The position numbers were made by a program, and so were the translations under genes. A DNA stretch of 64,000 nt from Oxyruncus cristatus (lineage: Eukaryota > Chordata > Aves > Passeriformes > Cotingidae). Below, one piece after another: positions 28,441-40,480 of this stretch (the stretch's first letter is position 1; each line of letters begins with the position of its first letter). The stretch covers positions 1,008,398 through 1,072,397 of the forward strand of contig VXAY01005269.1 of the NCBI GenBank assembly GCA_013399855.1, in the 5' to 3' direction. The notes below the pieces were generated by a model. It searched no databases. It had not been told where the DNA came from and was given only the letters and a program-made list of their open reading frames with translations.

Positions 28441-28499
28441 TAAAAAAAAACCCAAACCAAACTAAACCAAACCAAAAACAACAAAAAACCCACAAAGCA
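28441..28499. repeat. A/C-rich low-complexity tract
   Basis: A9 followed by repeated CCAAACCAAACTAAACC-type units. Confidence 0.85.
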
Positions 28500-28929
28500 C
28501 ATCAAATGTGCAGAGCTTCCTTTCTTTGGTAAGAGATCAAATCCTGTCCCTTGCTTCAGACACTGTCCAAGCATGTGGTAATGACCTTGAACAAGATGAA
28601 CATGTTCTTCAAAGCGGTACTGAAGGACTCAGCAGGTAGAAAGGTGGGCTTGGCCACCGTAAAGCTCTCCCTGCCAACCATAACGCCAGTGTACACACAA
28701 TAGCTGCTGCTCAGACTATGATGACACATTGCTAAAGGAAGATAAATGAACTCCCAAGTATGTCAGGCTGGAAACATCAGCAATATATCTCATGAGTTCC
28801 ATAATGACAGGCACCTTGACTCGATACAGTGTCCTGTCCGCAGCACATGAGGAAGAGAAAAATACTAAGTTGTAAGCAGCACAGCTGCATGTAAGTGCAG
28901 AAAAGAGAGAAACTGTTCTTTCCAATTCT

Positions 28930-29016
28930 CTGGTTTGGGTTTTGGGTTTGTTTGAATTTTTTTTTTGGGGATTGGCTGTTTCTTTGTTTGTTGGTTGGAT
29001 TTTTATTTGTTTTTGC
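28930..29016. repeat. T/G-rich low-complexity tract
   Basis: GGTTTGGGTTTTGGGTTTG, a T-run, then TTTGTTTGTTGGTTGG. It is roughly the reverse complement of the tract at 28441-28499, about 430 bases away. Confidence 0.85.
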
Positions 29017-29929
29017 ATAAACAGCAGTCAGTAACTAACTGAATAAAAGTACAGGCAGAGGCTGAGGATAATGCAAAATGGATGAACCAGATTAGTATCC
29101 ACAACACTTAGATTATTTTTTTTCCTCTGCATCATTGTGTTTCCCCTGAGTATTGCTATTTCAAAGGTCTACTTTGAAGTGTCCTGAAAAGTGAAGTTCT
29201 GCATTTTTAAAAATCTCTTTAAAGTACTAGAAAGAATATTATCTGAAGGAAACAATGAGATAGATTCCCAGTTACAGATGGTTCTTCGAGACTATTACTG
29301 ATCAACAAAAATGTGGCAGTGGACAACCACACTGTTAGTGCTAATTAGTACGAGTGAGCTAATTCAAAATCCCATTAATTTTCTTTCTTTGTTTACAGTG
29401 AGCTAGGAATTGTGAAAAGCTTAAACCAAAATGACAGTAGATGACAGTCATGAAGCAAGCCTCATGGTTGTGATAGAAGACAATCAGGGACCTTGACTTC
29501 AGAGATAGACAAACAATTGGATAATTAAAAGGCAATCCAGTAACAACTTGGTATTTGTAAACAGCCATCACAGTGGACAGAATTCCCTGGCACAGGAAAA
29601 ACGGAATGAAAATTTCAAACTTTTGTTCAGTGAAACAAATGTTAAAAGTGAAAAATTATCCGGAACAAAAGAGTGACAATTAAATGCTTAAATTTGCAGT
29701 AGCAGGCTGGGCAATTTTCCTTTAAATTTACCCAAACACACTAGTTAAGTAATTATATATAAACAATTATATATTCAGATAGATATTTGTTTGCCTTTTA
29801 AAATTCAGCTAACCTTTAATGGGTGCCCTGAATTTGAATCCTGAAAGTATTCAGATTTCTGCTAAAAACTGGAAAAACAGATGGAGCCCCTGTGCAAGTG
29901 GAGGTTCCGGTGCTCCAAATCTGATGGGA

Positions 29930-30003
29930 TAATGGTTTTGCCAGTGTGAACTTTACATCTACTCCATTAGTTTCCATGGTGTTCTTCTGCTCATCAGGGG
30001 CAT
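29930..30003. mobile_element. Possible ancient amniote repeat relic
   Basis: CCAGTGTGAACTTTACATC followed by ACTCCATTAGTTTCCATGGT resembles the widespread old amniote repeats with the theme CCAGTGTAAAT...ACTCCATTGAAGTCAATGG. The match is by eye and the class is uncertain. Confidence 0.3.
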
Positions 30004-32045
30004 AATTCACCTTCTCCACTCAGTAGTGTGGTTACCACTCTCACTGAAGCAGGAGCTGCAGGACCCATGACACAACACGCACCTCAGCCGGCAAACTACA
30101 GGAGGAAAAAAGCAGCAGGAATGAAAGCCCTTTTATTTCCTCTCTTCATCTTGGTAAATCAGTATCTGACCACCCAGATATCATGCAGGAATTTATCTAC
30201 ATTTAAACGAAAACATCTACCTGACTTGTGACGGATCCATTTTGTAGATGGATTACTGTGTATGAATTTTCATGGGGGGGGGTATGAGTCATAAGTTTAT
30301 AGCCACAAAGGCAATTGTTATCAGGTTAAAAGTTCCCAAGTGTTAGCAGTTTGAAACAAAAGAGCTGATTCACATTTTGGGATCCCGTGAGTCATGCTAC
30401 TGATTTTGTTCAGAAGCTTTCCCCAAGTTGCGTGCTCCCTGGGGCTGTGAGCATTGTCTCTCCCATGCACACACACACTAAAAGTGTCCCCATACTGAGC
30501 TCTCAAATCTCTGCTGAAGTTCACTTACACTAGTCATACTCTGTGAGGGAGGTAACACACTAATCCCTCTCCAAACCACTGCCCTTGCCCTGTGTGTGGC
30601 GGCATAACAAGGATCTAGCAGATACGAAGCATGTGCAGAAAAAACATAACAAGGTTATTTGGCATGATCTGTCACGTATTTCAAGCTCCCTATGTATTGC
30701 TGTCAATAGCTCCTGATATTTTCCAATACCTGAAAGGAGGAAAAAAGTGAGGCATCTTTCCCTATTGGGAAATACTGGTTTATTAAGGGCAACTACTGCA
30801 AGTAAATTTGACTAGATAGCTGTAGTGGGTAATCTGTTGATGCAACTTTCAGAAGGATCTGCTAAGATGATGCTAGAAACTTGCAGCTATTAAATCAGCA
30901 GAGCAGAAAATGAACCAGAAATAGTAAAAAGCAAAATGTAGCAAAGGAAGGGATTAAAACTTCATGGCAGCTGTCTCAGGACTCCTCTGATAAGGTGAAT
31001 GAACTAAAGAGTACATTTCAATGCTCTAATGTAAGAAAATGGTTATTTGCCAGCAGATGTGAGATCATTTGAAAAGTACTATAAAAAAGTCTGATTTCTT
31101 TAATTTGCATTCTCTCTAATACTTATCTGGAAACATGGGTTAATGTACCTACCTATGCTTTGATCAGTGCAGATCTACTGGATTAAATAAGTAAATCCTT
31201 CTGAATCTTAAAAAAATATTATTATAAGCCTTAAAACTAATCAGAGGTGGAATAAGGAAGTGGAACAAGGAAGGGGAAATAGTACTGAATTCTGATTGAA
31301 AGAAGTAAGAAGAATGCTTGACAGTATGCAGCTTGGGAATTAAAACAGGGATTTTAATTCTCATTTAATTTAAATTCTAGTAATGACAGAAAAAGAAAAT
31401 ACTAAAGCATGTGTAATGATAGAAAGAAATTAGTCTTCCATAGAAATAAAATATTTTCAATTCTCAGAGTCAAATTTTTGACATAATTAAGGACACTGAG
31501 ACAGGATACAGTCAGTTTTCACCATAAAGTCTTTGTCTATCCAGACAAACCTACACCAGCAACTATAATTATCTAAGGTTTTATTTAGTCAAGCTCTATT
31601 TATTTGTCCAGTTCTGTACCAAACAGAGAAAGATAAAGTCTTATGACCTAGGTAGGACATACTTCAAGAATCAGTTATTGAGCTTTCAAAATGCATGTTG
31701 TTTGACTGAAGTCAAATAAATTGGTCTCTTATTTCAATTTAAGTTTTATAATATTTGCCACTTGGAGGACTTCATTACAGAATATCTCAAACGTATAATA
31801 CACAAGATCTGCATCCTTCAAGCAATAATTTTTTTTTTCTGGGAGGCGCCAGGAAGACAAAATATTCATTTGAAGCCAGAAAAAAAATACATATGTCCAC
31901 AGTTTACTCTGACATAAACTAGAACATTTTCCAGATGACTTCCATTATTAATTCCTGAGTCAAACCTAATAGTTTTGGTCAAATGAGTCCAGAATTCCAC
32001 ATGAGATTTTATATATCTTATAATCCTTTTCAGTGTTAAGAACTT

Positions 32046-32222
32046 TTGGAATTGGAATGGGCTGTCCAGGGAGGCAGTGGATTGTCCATCCCTGGAGTTT
32101 TTAAGACAAGACTGGATATGGCACTTAGTGTCATAGTCTAGTATCTGCAGTGGTGGTGGATCAAGGGTTGGACTTGATGATCTCCAAGGTCCTTTCCAAC
32201 CCGTGTGATTCTGTGATTGTGG
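32046..32222 (+). mobile_element. CR1 LINE, 3' end
   Basis: The copy starts at ATTGGAATGGGCTGTCCAGG (end of ORF2), runs through GGCACTTAGTGTCATAG and GATCTCCAAGGTCCTTTCC, and ends with GTGATTCTGTGATT. It is plus-oriented and of the same family as the 20.0 and 62.2 kb copies. The frame is short because only the end of ORF2 is present. Confidence 0.93.
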
Positions 32223-33109
32223 AATACAGATACTTCCCACTTTCAGTCTTTGGTACTTCCAAATACTAGGAGTTGTTTTCCTATTAGATTGTTATTTTCA
32301 TGCAAATTTTTATAGACTGTAATCAAAATACTGCTTACATTTTTTTTTGATAAATACTCAAGTTGAATACATCTATCACATTAGGTCTTTCAGTATTAGG
32401 TCTTATTTCATTCTTAAATAATTGTATTAGATCTTAAGTTTCCATTTGATGACATTCTTTGAATAAAAAAGTAAAAATAATATATTTCATTTACAGTAAT
32501 AAGATAAACCAAAATCTTTATATCCCTCCATCATTCTCAAAAAAGGTTTTTTCTCAAAGCTTTCTGGAGGCATCACTATACCAGTGGTTCCTGTGTGGCA
32601 GTAGTCCTGTACTCCCAGGTGGACCTCATCTTTACATCAAATCCCCCAACTTTTCAATAAATTCCATATGTTGTTTTCTATATTAAAAACATTTGATGCA
32701 CTGAATCTACAGCTCATCTTCATTACTTGCCCAGAACTCTAATTTTTATGCTATTTGTAAAGACTTTATAGTTGCTTGCAGGTAACAGATGATGTAAGAT
32801 TATATTAGAATTAAAACCTTATTCCAAAAGGATTTTACTGGAATATTTCTACACCAATTTGTACCTCAAGATTGCATTCCAAGGCCTATAATTAGCAGGC
32901 TTAAAGCTGTTTAATGTGTTCCATATTCATTCTCTAGCATTCCGGTATCTTAGATAATTTTTAACCTCTGCAAACTCTAGAGCCGTGCAAACACAAAGCA
33001 TAAGGATGCTTACCCTTTTTCAATCAAATATTTAATCTCATACAAACAATTTTAGGCTGGGAAGTCTAACTTTCTATCAATTCATATTCATTATCATCAT
33101 ATAATTGAT
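32223..33109. other. AT-rich intronic stretch, possibly old LINE
   Basis: No recent repeat or gene is visible. It could be the further decayed 3' part of the old CR1 that is recognisable from 33.11 kb, but I cannot align it by eye. Confidence 0.4.
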
Positions 33110-33620
33110 ATAATTTACTTCAGTACTCTAGTTCTCTGCCAGCTGTTGCCTTATTTTTCACAAGATTACTGTCAGGTTAATAGACCTATAAGTACTTGAC
33201 TCATCCTGTTTACCTTTTGTGAATATTGACACAACATTAACTTTCTTCTAGTCCTCTGGATTTTCTACAGTGTCAACAATGAACAGAAAAACATAACAGT
33301 TATCCAGAACACTCTTTATCTGCTTCTTTTAAAACTTTCTTATGCACGTTTTCCTGATCTGTTGTCTAATTTACCATTTGTAGTTAAATACACCTAATCT
33401 TGCCATTAGCATGGAAAACATTTTAACATAAACATTATCACCAAGTTTACATGAGTAAACTGGTTTCTTCCCTTCTCAAATGAAATCTATTAAGACACAG
33501 TTCCTTGGTTCCTGTTACTCTTAAAAGCACCTTTTTATTTCCCTTGATGAAACTATACTTATTTTTGTATCCATTTGTTTCCTATAATACTATTCCGTAG
33601 TTCTTAATTTCTAATTTACA
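33110..33620 (-). mobile_element. Ancient CR1 relic (L3-like), reverse transcriptase region
   Basis: On the minus strand this matches the reverse-transcriptase part of old amniote CR1 elements. The clearest plus-strand landmarks are TTTTTCACAAGATTACTGTC, CATCCTGTTTACCTTTTGTG, AATATTGACACAACATTAAC, TTTCTTCTAGTCCTCTGG and TCTTTTAAAACTTTCTTATG, in the expected order and spacing. The frame is destroyed by many small changes, far more decayed than the other CR1 copies in the window. This fits an insertion predating birds. The subfamily name is from memory of the family. Confidence 0.65.
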
Positions 33621-36600
33621 TAAATTGTTCAAGCTCCTTTGATACTAATTCTGCTACGGACATGCCAAAAAACTTGAGCTTTAATACTGAGAGACCACTC
33701 TTTGGTATAACACAGAGGAGCATAGAATGCACAAAAAATAAAATGAGAAATACACAATAATTCTTCAAAATATTTGAAACGCTATAGGAATCTTGAGAAT
33801 AAGAGACTCTGAACATATCTGTTCTGAAGTTGTAGGTGTGGCCTGCCTGAACTACCTGCAAGCAAGCCATTTAGCACATGGGAAACTTCATTAAGCCTAA
33901 GAAGCCTAGAATTCGGGTGCATGAAGACAAACAGCATGTTTACTTTCCTCCTTACAAGACCTAAGCCGAGTTTAAACTTAGCTTAGGCTTATTTAGATGA
34001 ATTGCAACTGCAATGCTAGCTAACCTTAAAACAACTAGACGTTAGATGGATTTTTGTATTTTGCCATATATTCACTAATTCAAAACACGATACTTTTTGT
34101 TTTCTTCAAGGGTAAGGAAGGGGAACAATTACAGGAACTGAGAAAGTCTTTGGTCCTGTCTGATCTTTCAGTTTGTTATATCTTTGACAGGGACCATACA
34201 TATAGTGAATATTTGTGAAGTCTAACTCCCTTCGTACAGTAAGTGGAAGGTATATTTTAGCAAAAGAATGACACATTAGGGAAGAATTTCACCTGTAAGA
34301 TTTCTGTAGCTGAGGATAGAAATCACTGATCTGCAAAGAATTTAAATATGCTACTGAAAATTGTGGAATACCAAACGGAAGACAGAATAAATACAATTGT
34401 TGCAAAATAAAATTGTCCTTCACATTGTTACAGTAGTTTTTAATATTACTCAGTTTTGGCCTATTTCTGACATGAATGTCAAATAAAATGGCCAATAACT
34501 GGGTAAAGCAGATTCCCCTGTGTTAATTAATACAACTATTTCAGCTATGGCTATCTTTAGATCCCTCTGAATGGTGCTCTGAGGTGCTCTAACATTGCTC
34601 ATCATACAACAATGGCTCTAACATTTAGCACAGTACATTTACTCGTATTCTCAACCACACTCCTCACCTTTCTTGATTTAGGCATGGAAAGGATGTGACA
34701 CAAAACACAAAAGAAAATAACCTAAGCAAGCAATAAAGCACCTTTGGAGATGAGATTGGTTTCACTTAAAAATGCTCCCCACAAAAGAAGACCAGTCCTC
34801 AATAGATAACAGACTACTTCCTATTTCAATATGATATCAGCTTGAAAAAAGATGGATCACTTAAATGAAGACCTACCTACTCTTTCATTGCCTAAAAACA
34901 GGCACTTTTCATTGAAAAATTCCATACTTGCAAAATCTGACCCCCTATCTGAAAGCATTGGATCTGCTCCATTCTAAATTAGTCCATAAACAATTACTCA
35001 ACAGTAACAGGCTTCTGAATCAATAAAAACTTATCAATAAAAAAATCAATAAAAGATCTAGGACTGCAGTACTATGATTTTTTTGAAATCCGAATGGCTA
35101 CAGCTGCGGTGCCTTCAGACACGTCCTACTAGCTCGTGTCAATGCCATACAAAACATCAAAATGCACCATGAAGAATGAGTAGTCATCAAGCAGATGTAT
35201 GCTGATTTAGAGCAATACTGATGAATAACTCATAAACAGACACCTAACAAAAAGAAGATTACTGCCAAGATTTCTAGTTGTTACTACTATGGGTACTGCA
35301 GTAGCCAAGTTGACATTTCCCTGAGATACTACGAAAGACTCTACTTAATATTCCAACAGAAAAGTCTTTTCAGACCTATGAACAACACTATTGTTAGTAT
35401 TGGATTCTTCATACTGGTTCAATAGGCTGATACAGATGTTGTGACTGACAGTGGTTTCTATCTGCAGGATTATTCGAGCATAAAATTGTTGTCAAGGCAG
35501 CCAGGCCCACAAAAAACACATGGTGTTCATATGATGAAGCTCTCAGCATACGTAGATGCAAGCAAAGAAGGATTTTATTTCACATTCATGATCAATTGAG
35601 GCACACATAAATTACTGTAATTTTTATATCGCCATTTAGCTACACTCTGAAAGAAAGAAAGAAAAAGCCCTAGTTCTACAAAGAGATCAAAGGAGAAGCT
35701 ATTGTCTTCCAAATTGCCATCAAGCTCTAATACAAAATTGGTACAACAGTCTGTGGAATGCTGATAACATTAAGTGCTGCAGTTAGCTAGAGATTGTCTA
35801 AAGTATGGTAAAGTCAAAGCTTAGATGATTTAAAGTGAAAGATGGTGTTTCAGGGTTTAATTTTGCTGGTTTGGGCTGACTTTTCCAAGCATGTGATTAA
35901 GAGAACCAATAGCCGTGAAACAGTAATTTCTAATTTCCAAGCAAATGAGAAGAGAATCAGAGAACAAGAGCATCTCTTTCAGACTATAGTTGCTTTTAAA
36001 GAGTTTTCATTCAAATAAAATTAAAAAAGAAAAAAATCAACTTTAAGAATTGGGTGACTGGGAAGTGGTCCATGAAGACATTCATGCGTGTTGTGCTAAT
36101 GACCATGCAATTACTCCTCGTTTACAATTTCACATTTTCAACTTTTGAATGATTCATGCGCAATACATCAAACAAGTTAATATGTGGTAAATTCAAACTT
36201 CAAGGTCATTTTTCATTTTTGATATGTAGTAAAACATTGACTTCTAAGGGAAATCAATCTACATCCAGCATCTCACAAGCTGAACCCAGAGTTAGCCTGT
36301 TAATTTTGTTGTGCCCTAAGCAATGCTGAAATGATCTCAAGAAATCACTTGCTGAAATAAAAGTACACTTTATGATATAATAAAGTATATGGAAACAAAA
36401 CAGGTAAGTTTAACGAACAGACTGCACTGAATTGTATTCCTAGATTAAACATCCTTAATATAATAATTACAAATAAAAGGGTATCCACAGCCTAAGTTGT
36501 GCCAGCAAATTTCCCACTAGGATCATACAGTAAGTTGTTTCTGTATACACCAGTAGATTTTAAATATTATTAACTAACATTTTGAATTTTAAATACAGTT

Positions 36601-37769
36601 AACATTACTATTATTATTTGAAACAGAATTTCTTTTAGTTAGAAAAGATTACAAGTAAATCTGCTGCCTGTAAAAATCCTAATAAATAGACAGTGTCACT
36701 TTTAATTAAATATAAATTAATATATATGTCTCATATATGTAATATATATGTATATAAATATGTGTATATGTAATGTATATAATATATATCTAACAGATTA
36801 TTATCTATATGTTATCTATACGTTAGTATTACAAATACAGCAGTATTTCTTCTTTAGCTTTCATAGTAAAGGAAAAGTTGGGGTAGTTTGTCATGAAGAA
36901 CAAAGGATTAAACAAGTAATGTGAAGAATAAGCAATAAAATAGGGTAGCTACACCAAGCAATACCAGAAATAATCCAGTAATTCTTAATATATGGAAGCC
37001 CTCACAAACATTTAAGTCCAGCCATTGTAAAAATGTATGTTTATTATAAACAGCTGAATGTGAGGGAGATAAAATTTAAGTGTAAATAAAAGGAAAGCAG
37101 AGATATGAGGAAACTGATTTTGATTTTAAAATGGGACTTTCTTTCCATTACAGGTTCTGGACCTGAACCAGGAACTGCACAAATACATCTGTGTACAGGA
37201 TTGATGTAACACATGGTTTTGACAGCCTAAGTGATAAAGAAAATAAGCAAGGTGTGCAAATCCATGATATTGGAGGAAACGACAGTGAAGTACTGATCTT
37301 GAACAAAGAAGGGCATATAATGCAATCAAACATACAATAACATATTAATATACATACAATCAAAGAATATTTCTTTATATTTCTAAATGGAAATGGTGTA
37401 GTATTACTCAGTTATATGTTGTCCATCTACAAATATTCACACAAACAAGTATTCATTTGAGCACTATGTTTGAAGTTTTCCCTACAATTTAGAACAGAAG
37501 TTTTGAATCTTGACTAAAGCAGTACGTGCTGACTAATAGCAAAGTCCCCTGATTTCTTCCTAGAGACCTGAGAGACACAATGTTTTAATAGGACGTGTTC
37601 ACTAGGACACCTATGGTTGAATATAATGAGAAAGATGAAGTTAATATTTTATTACCACATTATACATACTCTAGCAATCTACCTTTATTAGGCAATAATT
37701 TTCTTTCCATGCCTAAAATATTAGATGAGAAAAGGATTCATGTTTTTCTAAATGAAGAAAAAAAATCAG
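33621..37769. other. Unique AT-rich intronic stretch
   Basis: No gene was seen. It holds a TA-rich simple repeat near 36.7 kb and a block at 36.04-36.21 kb that looks like conserved non-coding sequence. Confidence 0.55.
36711..36790. repeat. TA/TG-rich microsatellite
   Basis: Impure TATATATG/TATGTA repeats over about 80 bases. Confidence 0.85.
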
Positions 37770-39190
37770 GAATCTCTGACCTAGGAGACCAGGGTAAAGA
37801 AATGTCAGAGAGACAACTTTCCCTTAGTCCAGGAGGATTGGGTTAGAGAACACCTAGGCAAACCTGACATCCAGAAGTCCATGGGCCCTGATGGGATGGA
37901 TCCATGAGTGCTGAGAGTTGGCAGACTAGACACCTTAGCTAGGATGTTCACGATCCTCTTTGAAAGGTGAGATGCCTGAAGACTGGAAGAAAGAAAATGT
38001 TACCCCAGTCTTCAAAAAGGGCAAGGAGAACCCTGGGAACTACCAGCTAGTAAGCCCCACCTCAATCCCTGGAAAGGTGATGAAGTGCCTCATTCTGGAG
38101 GGCATCTCTGCCTTCATGGATGTCACGAAGGTGATCAGAAGTAGTCAGCATGGATTTATTACAGGTAAATCATGTTTGACAAACCTGATTGCTTTGTACA
38201 ATGAAACAGCCACCTGGATTGATGAGGGCAGAGTACCAGATATTGTCTGTCTTGACTTCAGCAATGCTTTTGGCACTGTCTCTCACAATATCCTCATAGG
38301 CAAACTCAGGAAGTGTGGACTGAATGTGAGATGAATGAAGGGTCTCAGAGAGTTGTAATCAGTGCTACAAGGTCTAGCTGGAGGTCTGTCACTAGTGGTG
38401 TTCCCCAAGGTTCAATACAGGGCCCAGTATTGTTTAACTTATTCATCAATGGCCTGGATGAAGAGGTAGATGCCTCCTTAGCAAGTCTGCTGATGACACA
38501 AAGCTGTGAGGAGTGGCCAACACCCCAGAGGGCTGTGCAGCCCTTCAGCAGGACTTCAACAAATTGGAGAGATGGGCATAGTGAAAAACCTTTTGAAATT
38601 CAACAAAGGCAAGTGCTGAATTAGGGAAAAATAACCCCTTTCACCAGTATAGGCTGGGGGCCAACCTGCTTGAAAGCAACTCTGTGGAGAAGGACCTTGG
38701 GGATGGATGACAAGCTGTCCATGAGCCAGCAGTGTGTCCTTGTGGCAAAGAAGGCCAATGGTATCCTCGGGTGCATTAAGGAAGAGCATTGCCAGGCAGG
38801 CAAGGGATGTGTGTGATCCAGCGCCTCTACTCAGCCCTAGTGAGGCTGCATCTGGAGTGCTGTGTCCAGTTCTGGGCTCCTCAGTACAACAGAGACATGG
38901 AGCTCCTGGAGCAGGTCTAGCAGAGAGCTACAAAGATGACTGGGGACTAGACTATCTCTCTTATGAGGAAAGGCTGAGAGGGTTGGGCCTGGTCATCCTC
39001 AAGAAGAGATGACTGAGAGGGGGCCTTATCAATGTCTGTAAGTATATGAAAGGAGTGTGTCAAGAAGATGGAGCCAGGCTCTTTTGGGTGGTGCCAAGCA
39101 ATAGGACAAGAGGCAATGGGCAGAAAATGCTTCTTTACTGTACAAGTGACTGTGCACTAGAACAGATTGCCCAATATTTTTAGAAGTCTT
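37770..39190 (+). mobile_element. CR1 LINE, ORF2 RT through part of 3' UTR (copy 1 of tandem pair)
   Basis: It begins in the linker before the reverse transcriptase (GACCTAGGAGACCAGGG, then AAGTCCATGGGCCCTGATGG). It continues through the RT blocks, the ORF2 C-terminal part (TCTCTTATGAGGAAAGGCTG) and into the last coding and 3' region (GACAAGAGGCAATGGGCAG). It breaks off near GATTGCCCAATATTTTTAG without a CR1 tail. Copy 2, in the same orientation, starts about 14 bases later. Copy 1 is 5'-truncated and carries frameshifts and stops, so it cannot be active. Confidence 0.93.
37960..38624 (+). pseudogene. CR1 ORF2 reverse transcriptase remnant
   Basis: A 124-codon open piece carries the early RT blocks: PEDWKKENVTPVFKKGKENP, then SSQHGFITGKSCLTNLIALY, then the first catalytic block as CLDFSNAFGTVSHNIL. 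The catalytic Asp of LDF is kept, but the family's FDT is FGT here. A stop follows, and a second open piece in another frame carries [20 protein letters not shown]. The polymerase ADD block (family F-A-D-D-T-K-L) follows after another frame change, reading S-A-D-D. At least two frame breaks and the changed residues mean no working enzyme. Confidence 0.9.
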
Positions 39191-39203
39191 CACTAAATGA
39201 TAA

Positions 39204-39820
39204 TGGGACAGAGTGCACCTTCAACAAGCTTGCTGATGATTAAAAACTGGGAGGAGCATCTAATGGTTGTGTTACCATTCAGAGGGACCTGGATTGACTG
39301 GAGAAGTTGGATAATGGGAGTCCCCTGAAGTTCAGTTGAAGGGAAGCACAAAAGTCTCACAGATGGGAAGCAATAACCCTACATACCAGTCTGGGCTGGG
39401 GGCTAAGCATCTGGTCAGCATCTTTGTGAGGAAGGACCTGGGATCCTAGTGGGCACTCCTTGAAACACAAGCCAGCAGTGCATACATATATACCTATGAG
39501 ATCAGAGAATAAAAAACACAGAGACTCTTCCCAGTGGTGTCCACTGACAGGACAAGACAAAACAGCCAGAAACTGAAATACAGGAGGTTGGACTGAAATA
39601 TAAGAAAAACTTCTTTACTCTTCTTTATCCTAAGGCTGATCAAACTGTAGAATGAGTTGCCAACAAAAGGTTGTGAAGATGCTCAAAACTCAGCAAAAAA
39701 AGAAACTCAGCATCCTGCTCTGGCTAACTCCATTCTGACCCGTAGGGCTGGCCTTGTCAATCTTCAGATGCCCATTTTGACATCCCTTCACAGAACCTCA
39801 AAAATTCTGTGATCCTGTAG
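39204..39820 (+). mobile_element. CR1 LINE, 3' part with tail (copy 2 of tandem pair)
   Basis: It starts in the RT active-site region (GACAGAGTGCACCTTCAAC, AGCTTGCTGATGATTAAAAA, with a stop inside the block). It continues through CAGTCTGGGCTGGGGGCTAA and GAAGGACCTGGGATCCTAG. It then jumps, near GCATACATATATACC, to the 3' region (CAGTGGTGTCCACTGACAGG). It ends with TTCTGTGATCCTGTAG. The middle of the ORF2 C-terminal region is missing, so there is an internal deletion on top of 5' truncation. Confidence 0.9.
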
Positions 39821-40364
39821 CTTGTGGCTGCCAAACTCCTGCATATTGTTCTCAACATTTTTGTTTTCTGCCATCTTCCTTTCCTCCTCCTGCAGAGTTT
39901 ACCCTGACTTACCACAGCATTTCCAATTTCTTTCTCTCTCCTGCCTTCACTTTTACGCCCAAGACCTTGTCAGAATGATTGTTCTCTCCCACTCCAAGCA
40001 CTCTCTATTTCAGAATTATCCGAGTTGGACTGAAATTGGTATTTCAGAAACAAGTTTCATCTGTTGACCAGAAATACCTTATCACTTCTTAGTGATAAAA
40101 AGAAAATGGGGAAAAAAAGGAAAAGTTGTAAAGGGGTAGTGAAACTAAATTTTTTTTTCCACAGAAGAATTATCATGTCTCAGCGAAGAAAAAATAAGAG
40201 AACTTATGCTTTCCCCCATGCTGTTACCCACACATACGTTCAGTATCTGAGAAAAAATCAGACCTCCTCCTTTTTCTTCTCATCCATACCTCACTGTTTT
40301 CATTTCTTGTGATGCCTTTATTATTTGAACATGTTTATGTTACCACTCCTTTAAAACAACTGCC

Positions 40365-40480
40365 TGTTACATTTACAGTGTCTGTCTCCCCAAGTTGTCT
40401 TTCATCTTAGGTAGAACTGTAAGCTTTTTGGGATGGGTGCCAGTGTTCTGTTCTCTGACGGCACAGGGACCTCGGAGCTG
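40365..40480 (+). mobile_element. Ancient L2-like LINE, 3' end relic
   Basis: CATTTACAGTGTCTGTCTCC followed by GAACTGTAAGCTTTTTGGGA and a GTGCCAGTGTTCTG stretch follows the order of the L2 3' end: tgtctgtctcccc, then actgtaagctc, then a GGG-rich segment and a tgt-rich segment. The body upstream (39.85-40.36 kb) is C/T-rich as L2 is, but I cannot align it. MIR-type SINEs share this 3' end and are the alternative. Confidence 0.5.

Larger units (their letters stand above)
27911..32045. other. Unique intronic stretch with a GC-richer island
   Basis: No gene was recognised. The segment 28500-28929 is GC-richer than its surroundings and is bracketed by an A/C-rich tract on the left and a T/G-rich tract on the right (see findings). 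Around 29.93-30.00 kb there is a likely ancient amniote repeat relic, and a G8 run lies near 30.27 kb. Confidence 0.5.

Noticed and set aside
28716..29018. A 100-codon minus-strand frame with a lysine/glutamine-rich start
   Set aside because: The start is translated from the T/G-rich tract; the remainder matches no protein I know. Reported only as an unexplained island.
31866..32240. A 124-codon minus-strand frame
   Set aside because: It is largely antisense to the plus-strand CR1 3' end at 32046-32222.
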